Shown here one piece after another: positions 22,294 to 34,599 of a stretch of DNA of 64,000 nucleotides. Position 1 is the stretch's first letter. Every line of letters begins with the position of its first letter. The stretch spans positions 20,198,501 through 20,262,500 of the forward strand of contig NC_081837.1 of NCBI RefSeq assembly GCF_030867095.1. Direction: 5' to 3'. The position numbers and the translations under genes are program-made. Source of the stretch: Alligator mississippiensis. Taxonomy: Eukaryota > Chordata > Crocodylia > Alligatoridae. Under the pieces are notes generated by a model. It did no database searches, was not told the origin of the DNA, and saw only the letters and a list, made by a program, of their open reading frames with translations.

Positions 22294-22482
22294 ATGCTCC
22301 CACTCGGAAGATCACCACCTCGATCAAGACCAAAAGCCAACGTTCTCAGTCCTTTAGGTAACCTGAGTCCAGAGGACGAAAAAAGACTTTGGCTGCCATC
22401 CTGGGTTTGGCTGGTAGTGTTCTTTTTCTTACTCGTGCTGGTTATGTTTGTTGTTGAAATTCTTTGTCCCTCCTGTCTCTAA
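22294..22482 (+). CDS. Small ORF with one membrane segment, probable env leader remnant
   Basis: Starts ATG immediately after the TGA of the gag/integrase ORF and in the same frame. The 62-residue product has a basic proline-rich start and a strongly hydrophobic segment (VWLVVFFFLLVLVMFVV, about residues 38-54). Its position between pol and the env remnant fits the N-terminal signal peptide of env. It terminates before the mature SU sequence. Confidence 0.5.
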   Translation: MLPLGRSPPRSRPKANVLSPLGNLSPEDEKRLWLPSWVWLVVFFFLLVLVMFVVEILCPSCL

Positions 22483-23535
22483 AAATGGCACTGATATCCT
22501 GATACATCACACCTGGGTATCTTAGTATCACCCAAGTGGGGTGGGAGAAAAATTAGTACTTGCAGATCTCCCTTACGGTGGCTCAAGGTGGAAATAAAAG
22601 TGACTGCTGGATATGTTCTCACAGCCCAGCGCACCTACACCAAGGAATCCCAATCATCGGAGTGCCAATATCCCTCCAGCAATGGGGAAAAATAAACGGT
22701 GGCTTCGTTAGATACTACTAGTTAGCTGCACCTTGGTCCGCTCCTAAGGAATGGAGGGCCGCCCCTGCTAACTGGATAATCTCCCCAAGAGTAGAGGCGC
22801 CTTTCTGTTACAGATCCAACAACACCGGAGCTTACAATAAAGCCACACCTGTAGGACATTACCCTCATTGCCTAACTACTCTTGATTATAGCCCTAATAG
22901 CACCAGTGGAATCCTGTTGGATAAAGTACCCTCTCTCAATTGTACAGGATTCATGGTCTACAACTTTTCTAAGGAACCTTATGTTGCTCTCATTGCAAAC
23001 AGATCGGAATTTGACATTCACTCCAATTTTACTTCTTGTAATATATCTCGGTCCAGCAGGATAGCAGCCGAACGTGGTCCGCCCTATACGATGCATATCA
23101 ATCGAAAGTGCCGGATATGGCACAACACCTGTCCAGATTTGAGTACCCTTTCTGCCCCGGGCCTTTACTGGATCTGAGGAAACAGGGCTCATAAAATCTT
23201 CCCCTGGAATTGGGTGGGGGCATGCACTCTTGGACATATTATCCCTGGTTTCGAAATGCATAGTGCAATATATCTGGAACAAGTAAAAAATTTCAACCAT
23301 CACATGAAAAGGGCGGTTAACCCCTTAGCTACCAGAAACACAGGGTTCCATCAATTTGTGAGAACCTTCATACCGTGGCTTGGAGTAAAAGAATTGGAAT
23401 TAGCCATAATTAACATTTCAGCCACAATAGAAGCTTTAGCAAGGAAAGAAAACCCATGGCATAGTCTAGAATAATGGTGTTACAAAAGTGTGAGCAAATT
23501 GAAAGAAAACATGAAAGGCTGCATGATGAAATAGA
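22483..23535 (+). pseudogene. Decayed ERV env (SU and start of TM)
   Basis: Broken frames with glycosylation-rich SU fragments (for example around 22917-23177), then a TM-like block at 23300-23474 with the motif WLGVKELELAIINISATIEAL, resembling the N-terminal part of class I ERV TM subunits after a KRAV cleavage-like site. The cysteine motif, heptad region and membrane anchor are not found, so the 3' part of env is deleted. Multiple stops and frameshifts make it non-functional. Confidence 0.75.
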
Positions 23536-23559
23536 GGGGCTCATGAGAATGGAAGTTTA

Positions 23560-24096
23560 AGGCTAAAGTGAGACTAAATAGTCTCAAAGTGGAGACTGGA
23601 ATCAGAAAAAAATAAATGCCTTAAACTTTGATCATTTGAGTTATAAGATGACATAACCGCTTTGTGGAGAATTGCTGGCTCTGTACAGTAGAACAGATAA
23701 GGGAAAGTGTTTGTTCTTTGTAACTCCTCTGCAACTGCTTCACTCACCGCAGTCTTGAAGATAGCAAAACGTATGTACAACTCTGATTTCCAGGTGCAAG
23801 AAGGTTTGTGAACTAACCTCGCCTCCCCCATAAGTTCCCATCCTGATTACAGCAAAGAAGTAATGAAGTAATGTCATAGCCGCTTTTCATGCTAATTTCA
23901 CTATATGATCACGTGAGTTGTAAGCGACTGTTAAAAAGTATATAAGCCTCCTGATTTTGCTCTTGGTGGGGGACTCTCTCCAAGTGCTTGGGAAATCCAT
24001 GTCACTTTGGAATCCCCCCTACAGCTGTAGTTTCTTTTGAATAAAAGCTTCTGCTGACCTGACCCAAAAGTATGCTGCGTGTGTTTCCACGACACA
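23560..24096 (+). repeat. 3' LTR of the deleted ERV
   Basis: TATATAA at 23939-23945 and AATAAA at 24040-24045, about 100 bases apart, are followed by a GT-rich U5 (ctgcgtgtgtttccacgacaca). The left edge is uncertain: an A-rich tract at 23605-23617 may be the polypurine tract. No 5' LTR was found for comparison. Confidence 0.65.
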
Positions 24097-24419
24097 GTGG
24101 TATCCTAGCACAGAAGTACAGAGGGCTGAGGATGCCTCACGAGCAGGGCAGTGCAGGACTCCAACTCCCGTCATGGCCCGCTCAGATTTGAATAATCCTC
24201 AGACTCTGCTGAATCCCTATCGTCAGCTCTCTCAGGTGGGACACGTGTAGAAGAGGAGGAGAAGACTAGCCCCAAAGGTTGCTGGATAGATTCTTGTTTG
24301 ATCCATTTCATTACGTCCATCCGTACGGCCACAGACTGATGTCAACAAAAGAAGTAACCAAAGCAGAGGTTCAATCTCAAGTGTTTGAAAAACCCTGCTA
24401 ACAGACATCCCCCCCAGCA

Positions 24420-24815
24420 GCGCCTCCAAGAGAATCGTGCCAACTGCCCTGATGCACTTGACACTAGTGATAGTGGATACGTTATGTTGCAAATAATGTA
24501 TCACAATAGTTATATCATATCCCATGAAGTCATCAAAAAATTACTGGATGCACTTGTGATTGGCTTGCTGAGTTTTAGGTCCTTTTTAAGTGACCACCTT
24601 TCCTGTGAGTTTTTCAACCATCTGACTCTTAAACAATATGAGTTAGTGACCATGGACCTCTGCAAAACCAGGAAGCTGTTTATGTATCACCTGCAAGGAA
24701 AAGCGAAAACAATTGTGACCCTGAAGATCATTGAGAAGTTAGGGAATGTGTTTCTGTGAGAAATGAAGGAAATTCTCTACATTTGTGAGAATCAGCCCCT
24801 GAGAGAATTGGTGAT
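24420..24815 (+). pseudogene. SLFN: Schlafen helicase-domain fragment with lost Walker A
   Basis: Reads KKLLDALVIGLLSFRSFLSD, then HLSCEFFNHLTLKQYELV, then TRKLFMYHLQGKAKTIV, LKIIEKLGNVFL-stop and EILYICENQPLREL, collinear with the start of the SLFN C-terminal superfamily 1 helicase-like domain. The Walker A loop, normally HGLPGSGKT-like, is YHLQGKAKT here, so the conserved glycines are gone. TGA at 24757-24759 sits where the family has Cys. Similarity fades after about 24815, and the Walker B segment is not found downstream. A possible acceptor (cccccccagcag) lies at about 24409-24420. Confidence 0.85.
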
Positions 24816-24859
24816 GTAAGCATTACAGATGTCCCTCCAAACTTATTTAGATACTTTAT

Positions 24860-26795
24860 CTCCTCAATTCTGAGTTTTTATTCTCCATTTAGCATGAAAA
24901 AAAAGCCCCTTGTCTTGGAACCAAGTATGAGGGTTGTGGGGGGCCAAGTGACTGCTGTAGCTCCAGCACCAGCTCCAGCTCCTATTCAGGGTCAGGGCTG
25001 TAGGTGCAGCTACAGCTGCTTCCTGCCCCACCACATCTGTTTCTGTACCCTGCTATCTGCCCCCTGCAGCCTCTTCCCCCACATTTCCATCCCGCATTTA
25101 ATTTCTGTTTCCACACACAACCCCCTCCCCTTACCCATGCTCCTTACTGGCAGGCTCCTTCCATACTCCCACCTGGGGCATTGAACATGGCTACAGCCCA
25201 GCCATGTAGTACTGGCATGCAGCCCATACAGCTGCTATCAGGGCTAGACTGTGGCTGTGCTCAATATCCCAGGCTAGAATAGGCATGGACTCTGCCAGCT
25301 CGAAGGAAGGGTAAGGAGAGGGGTGGGAAACAAAGGCTGGGGGGAAGAGGGAACTGCCAGGCAGAGGCAGGAGGAGAGCAAAGGCTGACGGGGAGGGAGA
25401 TGGGTGGGCAAAGCTTGGTAGGGAGAGGAGAGGGGGACAGGCAGGGCGAGAAGTGGCAAGGGGGCAGGCACAAGAAGGGGCAAACTGTTTAATCTCCCCA
25501 CACAGCTTGCTTGTCACACAGCTTTCCATGTATAGAACCTAATGATTGGGGCATCATCTTCAATTCAAGGTCATCTTGGATTCAGGGAAAATACAGTAAT
25601 ACACATGAAAGGGATTAAGACTGGGGAGAACTTGATAGCCAGAAATCTTTCCCAAACTTGTAGGAAGCCTTTACTTCTCTGACACCTTCTTTCCAGTATG
25701 AGCTGGCAGGCTTATAGTTCAGCAGCAATGTAGTTCCATACTAATGAGGGGGAGATGAGATGGTGTTAAAAACCTCTGGTCCTCATCCACATTTCTAGTT
25801 TGTACTCCTGCTACCTCCAGGAGAGCAGAATCAATACTTGAGAAGATGTCACAGCTGGGAGGGTAGTTTTCATGTTTTAGGCCAGTATAGACACTTCAGA
25901 AAGCTTTTCTTGACCATGTGTCTTGAAATATTTGGGGCCAGATTCACCCTCCAGGGTTGTGTCAATTACTCTGCTGTAAATCAACTATCCCCTTTGCCCC
26001 ATTTGGGAGACTTGCCCCTGTGGAGGACAGACAAACTTCAAACTAGTAGCCTCTTGCCTAGCGGCTAAATCAGAAGGTTCAGCCTTAGTTCCCCAAGGAA
26101 CGCTATAGTAAGGAATCCCTGACTATAGCCATCATGTGATGGGGTTGATGCATCTATGGCTTGCTATTACATGGCCCTGTATTACTATGACCACTCACTG
26201 TCAGGTTTATATGTTCTCCAGTTTAGTTTAACATGCAGCCCCTTTCACCATGGATAATATAAACATATTTATGCGATTTCGAACCCTGGCACAGATCTAT
26301 GCATACTGTTAAACTTTTGCTCATCCTAATGGACCTACTCCTATGCTTACATTTGGTTATATACTTGTTCAGCCTTGGTTTCTGTAGAGACATAAGTGGG
26401 CAGTTTTGTGCCCTGGCAGCAGCAGGGCTAGAAGCTCCTATTTCTGTACCCCTGCCCCCCAGTCAGTGCCCAGGGATGATGACCCAGTTACCCACTTTTA
26501 GTTATGGGTTTTTGCAGGGTGCTCTGTAGAAGTCTTGGCTGGTAGGAACCAGAGCCAGGATATAATGGAGTTGGTATAACCACAGCTTGTTATTACACAG
26601 TCCTGTGTTGCTATGATTACTCATTGTAGCTTCCCGTGCCTCTCTCCCCAAGCGTCACATGTCTGGGTCTCCTTCAAACCTCGCCACGGCCACCTGGGTT
26701 GCACAACCAGGCTACTGAGAGCAGCCTTGGGTCAGCTCCCCAGGGGTCTCGCCTGCCACATCTTTGATGATGATTAGTTCTTAAGTGGGAGGAAG
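24860..26795. other. Interrupting sequence inside the SLFN helicase region, no gene recognised
   Basis: The SLFN family would have roughly 150 residues here, including Walker B, but I cannot find them. The sequence includes a pyrimidine-rich part (25050-25160) and a purine-rich part (25300-25480). It may be an insertion or a strongly decayed exon. Confidence 0.4.
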
Positions 26796-27353
26796 ATGTT
26801 TAATCCCATCTCCCCTGGTTCTTCGCAATGTTATTCGTTAAAGGGTCCGGAATGCAACACAGATATACAATATCATGGCAAAACAGATGAAGAAGATTCA
26901 CAGCTAAATATCCCTTGTCAACAATTGAGAGAGTTGTTAGATGAAGCAGAATGTGGCCACTGCTTGCCAGGTTCTTACAGCATAAAGTATAATTTGAGTC
27001 AGAGGCAAATAGCACATTACGTGGTTGATAAGTGTCTCCAATATTTAAAAAAATGGTTACTCAGGGAAAGACATTGCTGTTTTATGCTGTACAGTGAGAG
27101 AGAAGGAAAGCTATTAGAAATTCTGCCATCCTTAATGAGAAACAAAATGAGGCATTTCAGGCTGGAGGCATCTTTCACAACAGCAGAAGACATGATGAGA
27201 AATGGCATTGTTCTTGACAGCATGCGTCACTTTTCTGGCTTGGAAAGATGCATCATATTGGGTATCAATTCTGTCCCTACCTATGAGGCAATTTCTGAAA
27301 ACCTGTTACTATGTGTTGCATCCCAAGCAAATTTACAGCTTCATTTGCTGTAG
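26796..27353 (+). pseudogene. SLFN: Schlafen C-terminal segment, open frame
   Basis: Open 185-codon frame ending in TAG. It includes QIAHYVVDKCLQYLKKWLL and the SLFN C-terminal helicase signature VLDSMRHFSGLERCIILGI, followed by a segment ending LLLCVASQANLQLHLL, which aligns with the family's last motif (SRA-type). Length and end position fit the terminal part of SLFN proteins. It is intact itself, but it lies downstream of many inactivating lesions in the same gene. Confidence 0.85.
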
Positions 27354-27359
27354 TGTAAG

Positions 27360-30240
27360 ATGAAAGATAGTGTAAGGTTGGAAAACTTCATGGCAAAGCT
27401 GAAGGTGTTGTCTGCAACAACTCTCTGGAATTACTCCCATGACTGTCCATCCTGCTGCTGTTCTTTGCACTGCACTGAAGCTGTTGTCTGTTACTAAAGT
27501 AGCAACTCCCATGACCTCTTCTTGGCCCATCTCAAGGCCTATACTGCAGTCTTAGACCCCTTGATCCCTTGGTATGTGTTGATGCTGGCGGTTACACCTT
27601 ACACATCTTAAAATTCTGCCCTTTATTGGCTGCCATCATAGGTGGTTCCAGGATTTTTTAAAAGCGGGGCGGGGGAGGTCCAAAGTAAAAACTGGCACGT
27701 CGGGGGTGGCTGCACCCCCTGCTCCTGGCCTTTCCCCCACACCATAAGCAGCATCCAGGGATTTTTTAAAGTTCCCAGATTAGGTAAGAATCTCCCCATC
27801 CCCAACCCTCAGTGTCCCCTCTCTTCACTGTGTGCTCAGCAGGACCTCCAGTCCCCCCCCATTCCACTCTCACTTATGCTTTGGGGCACAGGAATGGGAG
27901 ACCCATGTGCCATTGCTGCTTCTGCCTGCTCCAGCTGGGGCTGCAGGGAACGGCTGCAAAGGGAGCCAGGCTGCACTGTAGACACCAATGGCAATGGGTG
28001 GGTTTCCCCTCCCTATGCCTGCTCCCCAACTGGTGGGGAACATCTGGTGGGACCAGCAAGGCAGGGGAGCCCACATGCTACCACTGCTACTGCTGTCCCC
28101 ACTTGAGCTCAGCTCCCACTCCCCACAGCCCTAGCTGGAGCAGGATAGAAGCGCATCTGAGGCTCCTGCAGCCCTGGGTCAGCCAGGGACAGAGATGGGG
28201 TGGGTCTCCCCTTCTCTGTATTCATATGTGTAAGTAAAGAGGGGCTTCTGATGTTCCTTTCTGATGTCATCTTGAACTTATGCTGGCCAAAACTGAGCTC
28301 CCAATCTCCCCTCCCAGACTCTTCTTTTTCACTACAGACACTACTTACACTTTCCTTGTCACTCCAGCCTCTGGCCTGTGTCATCTTGGACTTCACCCTC
28401 CACTGTTGATACTATTTTGACTTTCATGTGAATAGTATTTGGTCTTTTGTCCCTGTCTGTACAGCCAAAACTGGTCCAAGCACTCATGAGTTCATGTTGT
28501 CACTGCAGCAGTCTCCTGTTTTCTGGCTTCATCTCTGGAAGCTTTGCACCCATCAAGTCTATCTGGAACGTTGTTACTAAGATTATTTTCTTGGTTTGTT
28601 GCTCTGACTAGATGGAGCTCCTCCTTGGCGCCTCTGTGGGCTCCTCACTTCAAGTTTGCATCAGGACCTTCAGAACCTAGCACACACTACCCAGCTGATC
28701 TGGTAATCTACTGCAACATGGACTCCAGCTATCACTCCACTTGAAAACCTCTACCTTAAACCTCCTTGCCATCTCCTCCCTCTCTACCCTGTATAGACCT
28801 TAGTTGACCGCTAAATAGTGATAATTTAGACTAAAATAGCATTTGCTTGACTAGAGCTAAGCTAAGGGAATGGTGAAGGGGGTGGGGGAATGCTATCGTT
28901 CAGAAGATTTTAGAGAGGAACCTAGGTTAAAGTACATCAATTTTGGGTCACTTAGAGCTACTTTAATGATTTTATGCCAGGTAAACTGCATCTACAATAA
29001 AACTAGGTTTATGTTAGTGGTTGCAAAGAGATCTCTACTTGACAACAAAAAGGTGCATTTGATTCCCATATTAAAATAATGCAGCTTCATATTATTGAGT
29101 AGATAACATATTAGGTATATCCAAACATCTACTAACCTTATTTGAGATATTTTTATTTCATAAGTTTTTACAGTCTGGCAAAGTAAGCAAGCATAGAGCT
29201 CAGAGCCACCCAGGGATTTTTACTGAACTGCTCATTTGCAGATGAACTAAGGTTAGGGATTTTTTCAAACTTAGTCTTTGAAATCTAGGAAAAAGTTCCT
29301 TTTCCTTGTCAGGCTCATCTAGAGATTTTTTAACACTTTAGGACTCAATATATTTAAGATTAATATCTTTCTATTTTAGATATGAGTAATTATCTTGATA
29401 ATGAGCATTATATTATTTTTAATCATTACCTGTATTGTCATCACTTATTTAGTGCTAAAATCATATTAAAATATCCTTCACTGTGTTTCTTGGAGTGTTT
29501 GGTTTTACTGGGACAGACGTTTTGAATCTTCCTTAGTCCCTACGACTTAGAAAATCCTTCTTGCAAGGGGGTGTGTAGCTGCGGTGGCCTAGGGTCCACA
29601 ACAATACCTTAGTTTAATAAGAGCATACAAAAAGTCGGACTTATTTATACCCATAGGCATTAGCACAAAAACTGTAATATAATGCATGAAGCCCTGCATG
29701 GAAACCTTTTGAAAGGGGTAATTTTGTCATCAGTGCAACTTAAAACCCCAACATTTGCAAAGACCCTTTAGGGTGACAGTCTTCACCTTGTGCATAGTAC
29801 AAGCTGTCCCAGATGCCTCAAGGACTTTCACAGTCACCCTGACCTCCCTCACTACCTTCTGCTGCCTTTTAAATGTCACTCACTCTTTAGCAGTAGTCGG
29901 TCACAGTCTCCCTGGGCCTCCTTCAAGGGTGCATGGAGCGTATCAGGGAGCAACGCCACCCTCCAAATTCTTTCATAGGGCTCCAGGCAAAATGGCCTCT
30001 AATTTGCAGCTCCTCTTTCCCTTTTCGCTTCCTGCTAGCCCTCAAAGTAGCCTTGTAGCTATCTAGGTCTGACTTTCCTGGGTTTGGAGTGGCCCCACCC
30101 CTCTGCTTAACTCTTTACAACCCAGGGGAAGTAGTTACTCCTGGAACACCTTTGGGGGCCAACACTATAAACAAAGAGAAATTGTCCCATCAAATCAAAA
30201 AGCTTCCTGAAATCACTCCTTAATGATTTAGTGCAATGAC
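27360..30240. other. Intergenic, no gene recognised
   Basis: C-rich segment at 27640-28150, AT-rich and unremarkable at 28750-29750. Short open frames (for example 28544-28744 and 29755-30066) match nothing I know. Confidence 0.4.
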
Positions 30241-30444
30241 TATATCAGTGGTTCTCAACGGGAGCCACAGCACCTCTACTGTGTGCAAGGAGGACCTGCA
30301 GGGCATATCAGGATGAAGCTGCAGCCATTCCTGGTCCACACTCCACTCCCCCTCCTGGGAGCAAAGGTGTAGGGTACAGTTCTGCTTTGGTCACAGCTGG
30401 GTGATACCCAGGACACTGGCTCCCAATAACTTTTGAGGTACAAC

Positions 30445-30615
30445 CCATGGTGTTGGTTTGGATCTGTAAGATCTTAAATCAGTGATTCTTTCAAGGGTGC
30501 CACAGGGAGCAATGCAATGTTAGCACTGTTGGGTGTGCAAACATGATTCACACAATAAACCCAGAGATTTCCAATAGGAATCTGTAGTGTTAAAAACATT
30601 CTGCCCTTTTGTGGC
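30445..30615 (+). repeat. Dispersed repeat, copy 1 (second copy at 37010-37175)
   Basis: gcactgttgggtgtgcaaacatgattcaca…ggaatctgtagtgttaaaaacattctgccc is shared with 37010-37175 at clearly visible similarity. A hAT-like end (cagtggttctcaacgggagcc) lies at 30247, so both may be parts of one MITE family. Confidence 0.7.
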
Positions 30616-30634
30616 TGTCCTCAAAGCTATAATC

Positions 30635-30820
30635 CAGGGGTGAGCAAAATGCAGCCCACGGGCCGGATGTTGCCTGCCAGGCCATTCTATCCAGCCCGCA
30701 GGGCCCCCCCAAATTTAGAAAATTAATATTTATCTGTCCCTGGCTGCCTGTCATGCTGCCCTTGATGGCTTGCCAAAACTCAGTAAGCGGTCCTCCACCA
30801 AAAATAATTGCCTGCCCCTG
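30635..30820. mobile_element. hAT MITE, 186 bp, with 8-bp target duplication
   Basis: The ends are caggggtgagcaa and ttgcctgcccctg. Perfect duplications ctataatc flank it at 30627-30634 and 30821-30828. Confidence 0.9.
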
Positions 30821-31727
30821 CTATAATCTGGGCCTGAGGGGTGACATACAAACTGAACAAATGAATGAATGAACAGTGAGAATATATATCAAGACTAATA
30901 ATGAAGAGTTGTTTAGAAGTCTGCCCAGGATGCCCTTAGGTTCTGACTGCATGTAGAGAATGGAGTCATGCTCATTAAAGCTTGTATGTCCTATTTATAG
31001 AGGGCAGATGTTTCACCTGCCAGGGCTGCCCTGTTCCCTGGCAAATTAATAAATAAAAGCTTGTCACCTTCACATTGAAAAGTACTTTGTGAAGTTAATC
31101 ACTTTATTATCCCCAGTTTTCAGAGAAAACCCATGAAATTGTAACCCAGGCAGTACTCCAAGAGGTACCCCCTCTCCAATTGGGGGGATCAGAGCAGGTG
31201 CACAAGCGCTGTGGGGGTGTAGGGACTCTCCTCCCCCTATAGAGCAGAGCCAGACTACCAATGGGCACTTAACCATATACCTTTTAATGAGAGAACAGTA
31301 CTGGGACCATAACCAGTATAAACCAGGGGGTATAGGGGACACTACAAGGCCCCGAGGGGGCAGGATTCAACAAAGGTTAGACACGTACAATCTTAGACAT
31401 ATTCATCCAGTTGACGAAAGACAGGGTTAACAAAATATAAAACGCAAACAGCAAAACAAACAATGCTGGTTGGTGAAATATAAAAGGCACAAAATACAAA
31501 ATGTCAAATGACAAGAAGTATAGGGCCTAGGTACCTGGAGGGGGAGAAAACACAGTGGACCCTTTCCACTGCTCCCACCCCGCTGGCCCAGCTCTTTGAA
31601 CTCTTTCCTTGTGGTCCCTCACTGGTCTCTCCTGAGTCAGCTGTGCTGCCCCTTTTATCCTCCTCCAGGTGACTCAAGAGGCCAATCAGGGGACATGGAG
31701 GGTGAGTCTCTGGGGCCTGACTGGTGA

Positions 31728-31881
31728 GGAAAGGGAATCTCAAGTCCTCCAATCATCTTTTGCCCCTTCAAAACCCCTGGGCAAAATCATCACCAGACTG
31801 ATGTGGAAAGGGAATCCCAAGTCCTCCAATCATCTTTTACCCTGGCAAACCCCCTGGGCTAAGTCACTGCCAGCTAGCCCG
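31728..31881. repeat. 77-bp tandem duplication
   Basis: ggaaagggaatctcaagtcctccaatcatctttt… is repeated at a 77-base offset with a few differences. The surrounding 31060-31900 looks like one repetitive unit of unknown class. Confidence 0.7.
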
Positions 31882-31899
31882 TCACAAGATTTTGCATAT

Positions 31900-33185
31900 T
31901 GTGTATGAAATCTGGTGGGGATTTGCAGGTTACAGGGATACATGTAGATATTTAGGTGTACATTATTCTTAGTAAGATGATCCTTGTTCATTGCTACAAG
32001 CTTGCATTTGCCTTTACTGGATTTTAGGAGACACCATTCATTTCAGACACAAGACACTCTAATGTGCAGTGAACCTACCCTTTCAATAGCAACACAAACC
32101 ACCACCACAGGAACCTCAACAATGAACTGCTGACTCCAAATTAATTAAGAACTGACTGATAATGGTGGGGGATTGCAAGTTTCCAGATCCTGGTAGCAGT
32201 ACGTTTCTGAACAGGAAAGGAGGTCTCCTGTTGCTGTGCTGCTTCTGCTGATCTCCAGGAAAATACTTTTGTTAGCCTGATATTCATCAGTCACCATTAA
32301 ACATCCCTATCTGCAGCACAAACTGCTCCCATCAGCCAGCAGTTCTCTCTAGAACCCAGAAATGGCATTACACTGACTGAAGCTGTCCCAAGAGAAGTGC
32401 CTGCTGAAGCAGGTCTTCAGTCTCTTTGTCCTCCTTTGCACACAGTCTCTTTTTACTTCTAGATCTAGCTACACATCTAGGGATGAACATGCTATACAGA
32501 AGTAAAGATCTTCTGTGGTTGCAGTTTCCACGGCAAGGAGCATGACATTGGAAGGCTAAGCAATATGTTGAACTCTATACTTCTTAGGACATAGAGTTAG
32601 ACATTACGTCATCCCTTGGAAAATGCCAGCTCTTAAGTTTCACTTGTTTCTTGACTATGGAAAAATAATAGAGCAATTCGGGTGCAAAAAACTCAGAAAG
32701 ACCATAACAGGTCAACATGTTTTACACTATGGATTCCCATTTGAAATATCTTGAATTTATCTCATGAATCATACAGGTGCTTGCACACCTAAGTGTGCTA
32801 ATATTGCACAGGTGCTATGGCACCTTTGAAAGGATTCCTGAGGCTAGTATTGCCTCAGCACCCTGGTTGAGAATAACTGGTCTAACTAGTCGTGCAAGAA
32901 TCATTTCTCACCCAAAAGAGAAAACACACTAAGCTTTCTCTCACTCCCTTGAAAGCCTCCTTATACAGTTACTGAGGACATTAACATGATGTTACTTTTG
33001 ACGAGTCCAGTTAGGTACAGCGTGTGAGAGGGGCTAGCGTGGAAATTCCTCTGCATACTTTTGGACAAATATGCGCTTGCAAACACAGAAGACTGGCTTG
33101 TCTCACTGTCCAGGCACCCAAACATTGCGACAGTCACACTCACTAATCATTTTGGCATTCTCAGTCAAAGAGCCGTATCCTGCCC
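31900..33185. other. Intergenic, hAT-type fragment near 32640-32890
   Basis: tttcttgactatggaaaaataatagagcaattc (about 32648) reappears inverted near 37205-37240. ctggttgagaataactgg (about 32864) looks like a hAT end. Nothing coding is seen. Confidence 0.35.
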
Positions 33186-33189
33186 TAAG

Positions 33190-33330
33190 CTGAGTTTTTA
33201 AGACATGGGTAGACAAGGCCTTGGCTGGGATGATTTAGTTGGGGATGGTCCTACTTTGAGCAGGGGGTTGAACTAAATGATCTCCCAAGTCCCTTCCAAA
33301 CCCACTTTTTATGATTCTGAGTCATTCCTG
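33190..33330 (+). mobile_element. CR1 LINE 3' UTR fragment
   Basis: gatgatttagttggggatggtcct…gagcagggggttgaactaaatgatctcc…cttcc…tatgattctga is the CR1 3' UTR and its tail. It is about 140 bp, with no coding part. Confidence 0.85.
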
Positions 33331-33334
33331 AATT

Positions 33335-34300
33335 CAACTCTATTGCTGCACTAAATGACTTTACAGCATTGAATCCAGATTTACACTGTGCGACATGCTG
33401 GCAGGATGCATCACTTAGCCCTTTCACTCAGAGCATATTAGAGCTGTAACATGGACATAGCGCTTCTCAATCAAGGAGGTATTTCAGAACAGATTAAATT
33501 ATGTACCCAGCAGGCTGGGCAGGCATGATGAATGGCTGAATTCTCTCACCCACCAGTGAACAAGCTGTCCATTAGAAACAGGTGCTGTAAAAGAGCATTT
33601 TATAATGGTGTTAATTGTGGTCGTGCATTGATTACTGGCCACTTAACCAAACTGATATGGCTGAAAAAGGAGGAGAGTATTACCTCTTCGGGGACCATTC
33701 CTAGACAACCTGTAAAGACTTAATTAGTTTACCCCCAATAATTCAGCATGTTAGCAGCAGGAAAATGGAATAACATTGTACAAGGCGTAAGATCCTTACT
33801 GAGTTTGCTTCTTACTTTTCTCCTGGCGCTATTGAGCACAGTCGTGAATCATCAGAAATCCCTGTGCCTCCCTTGATGTCTGGATCTGAGGCTGTCACTT
33901 TAAAGGAGTGCTGTTGGTGCCAGGCCAAAAGCTGGAAATTGGGAAAGGTTGTTTCCTGAACCTCTAAGGACCAGTCCAAACCTGATTCTAACTGTTTCCT
34001 AAAAAGCGTTACTGATATTCTGGGACTTCCACAGAGTCACTTAGGCATCCAAGTCCACTAAAAATAGGATTCTGCTGTTGTTCTGAAAAAGGCAACCTTC
34101 CTTATCTCTGTGTGCTTCTGACTCACCATTAACGGGGGCTTTCCCAACGTAGATGTTGACCACCAGCCCAGAAGTCTGCCTCTTCCTCTGCCCAACACAA
34201 CAAACATCTCCCGTCCCTGCCAATAACCTAACAAGGTCTCTTTCCAACCCCTGCAACCGGTCATCCTGTGACACTATCCACTCCAAAATATCTTCAGAGG
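33335..34300. other. Intergenic, no gene recognised
   Basis: Unique-looking AT-balanced sequence. No structure noted. Confidence 0.4.
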
Positions 34301-34312
34301 AATGCACTAGGC

Positions 34313-34590
34313 CAGGGGTCAGCGGTGGACAGCCCACAGGCTGGATTCATAGAGGGAAGCGGCAGCAGCATAACAAGCAGCTGCCAGCTCCTAGCCCTGG
34401 TGCAGCTCCCCTGGCACTGCAGCCAGGGAGTGGGGAGCTAGGAAAAGTGGCAGTGGTGCAGGTGCAGCGCCCAGCTGCGTAGCTCGGTAGAGGTGCCGGG
34501 AAAGCCCCCATGCCACTAACACCAACTGGCCAATGCTGGGCTGGAATCGGTTCTTCTGGCCCATAGCTTGAAAAAGGTTGCCAGCCCCTG
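34313..34590. mobile_element. hAT MITE, 278 bp
   Basis: The ends are caggggtcagcgg and aggttgccagcccctg. The flanking 8-mers cactaggc (34305-34312) and tgctaggc (34591-34598) match at six of eight positions, a slightly decayed target duplication. Confidence 0.8.
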
Positions 34591-34599
34591 TGCTAGGCT

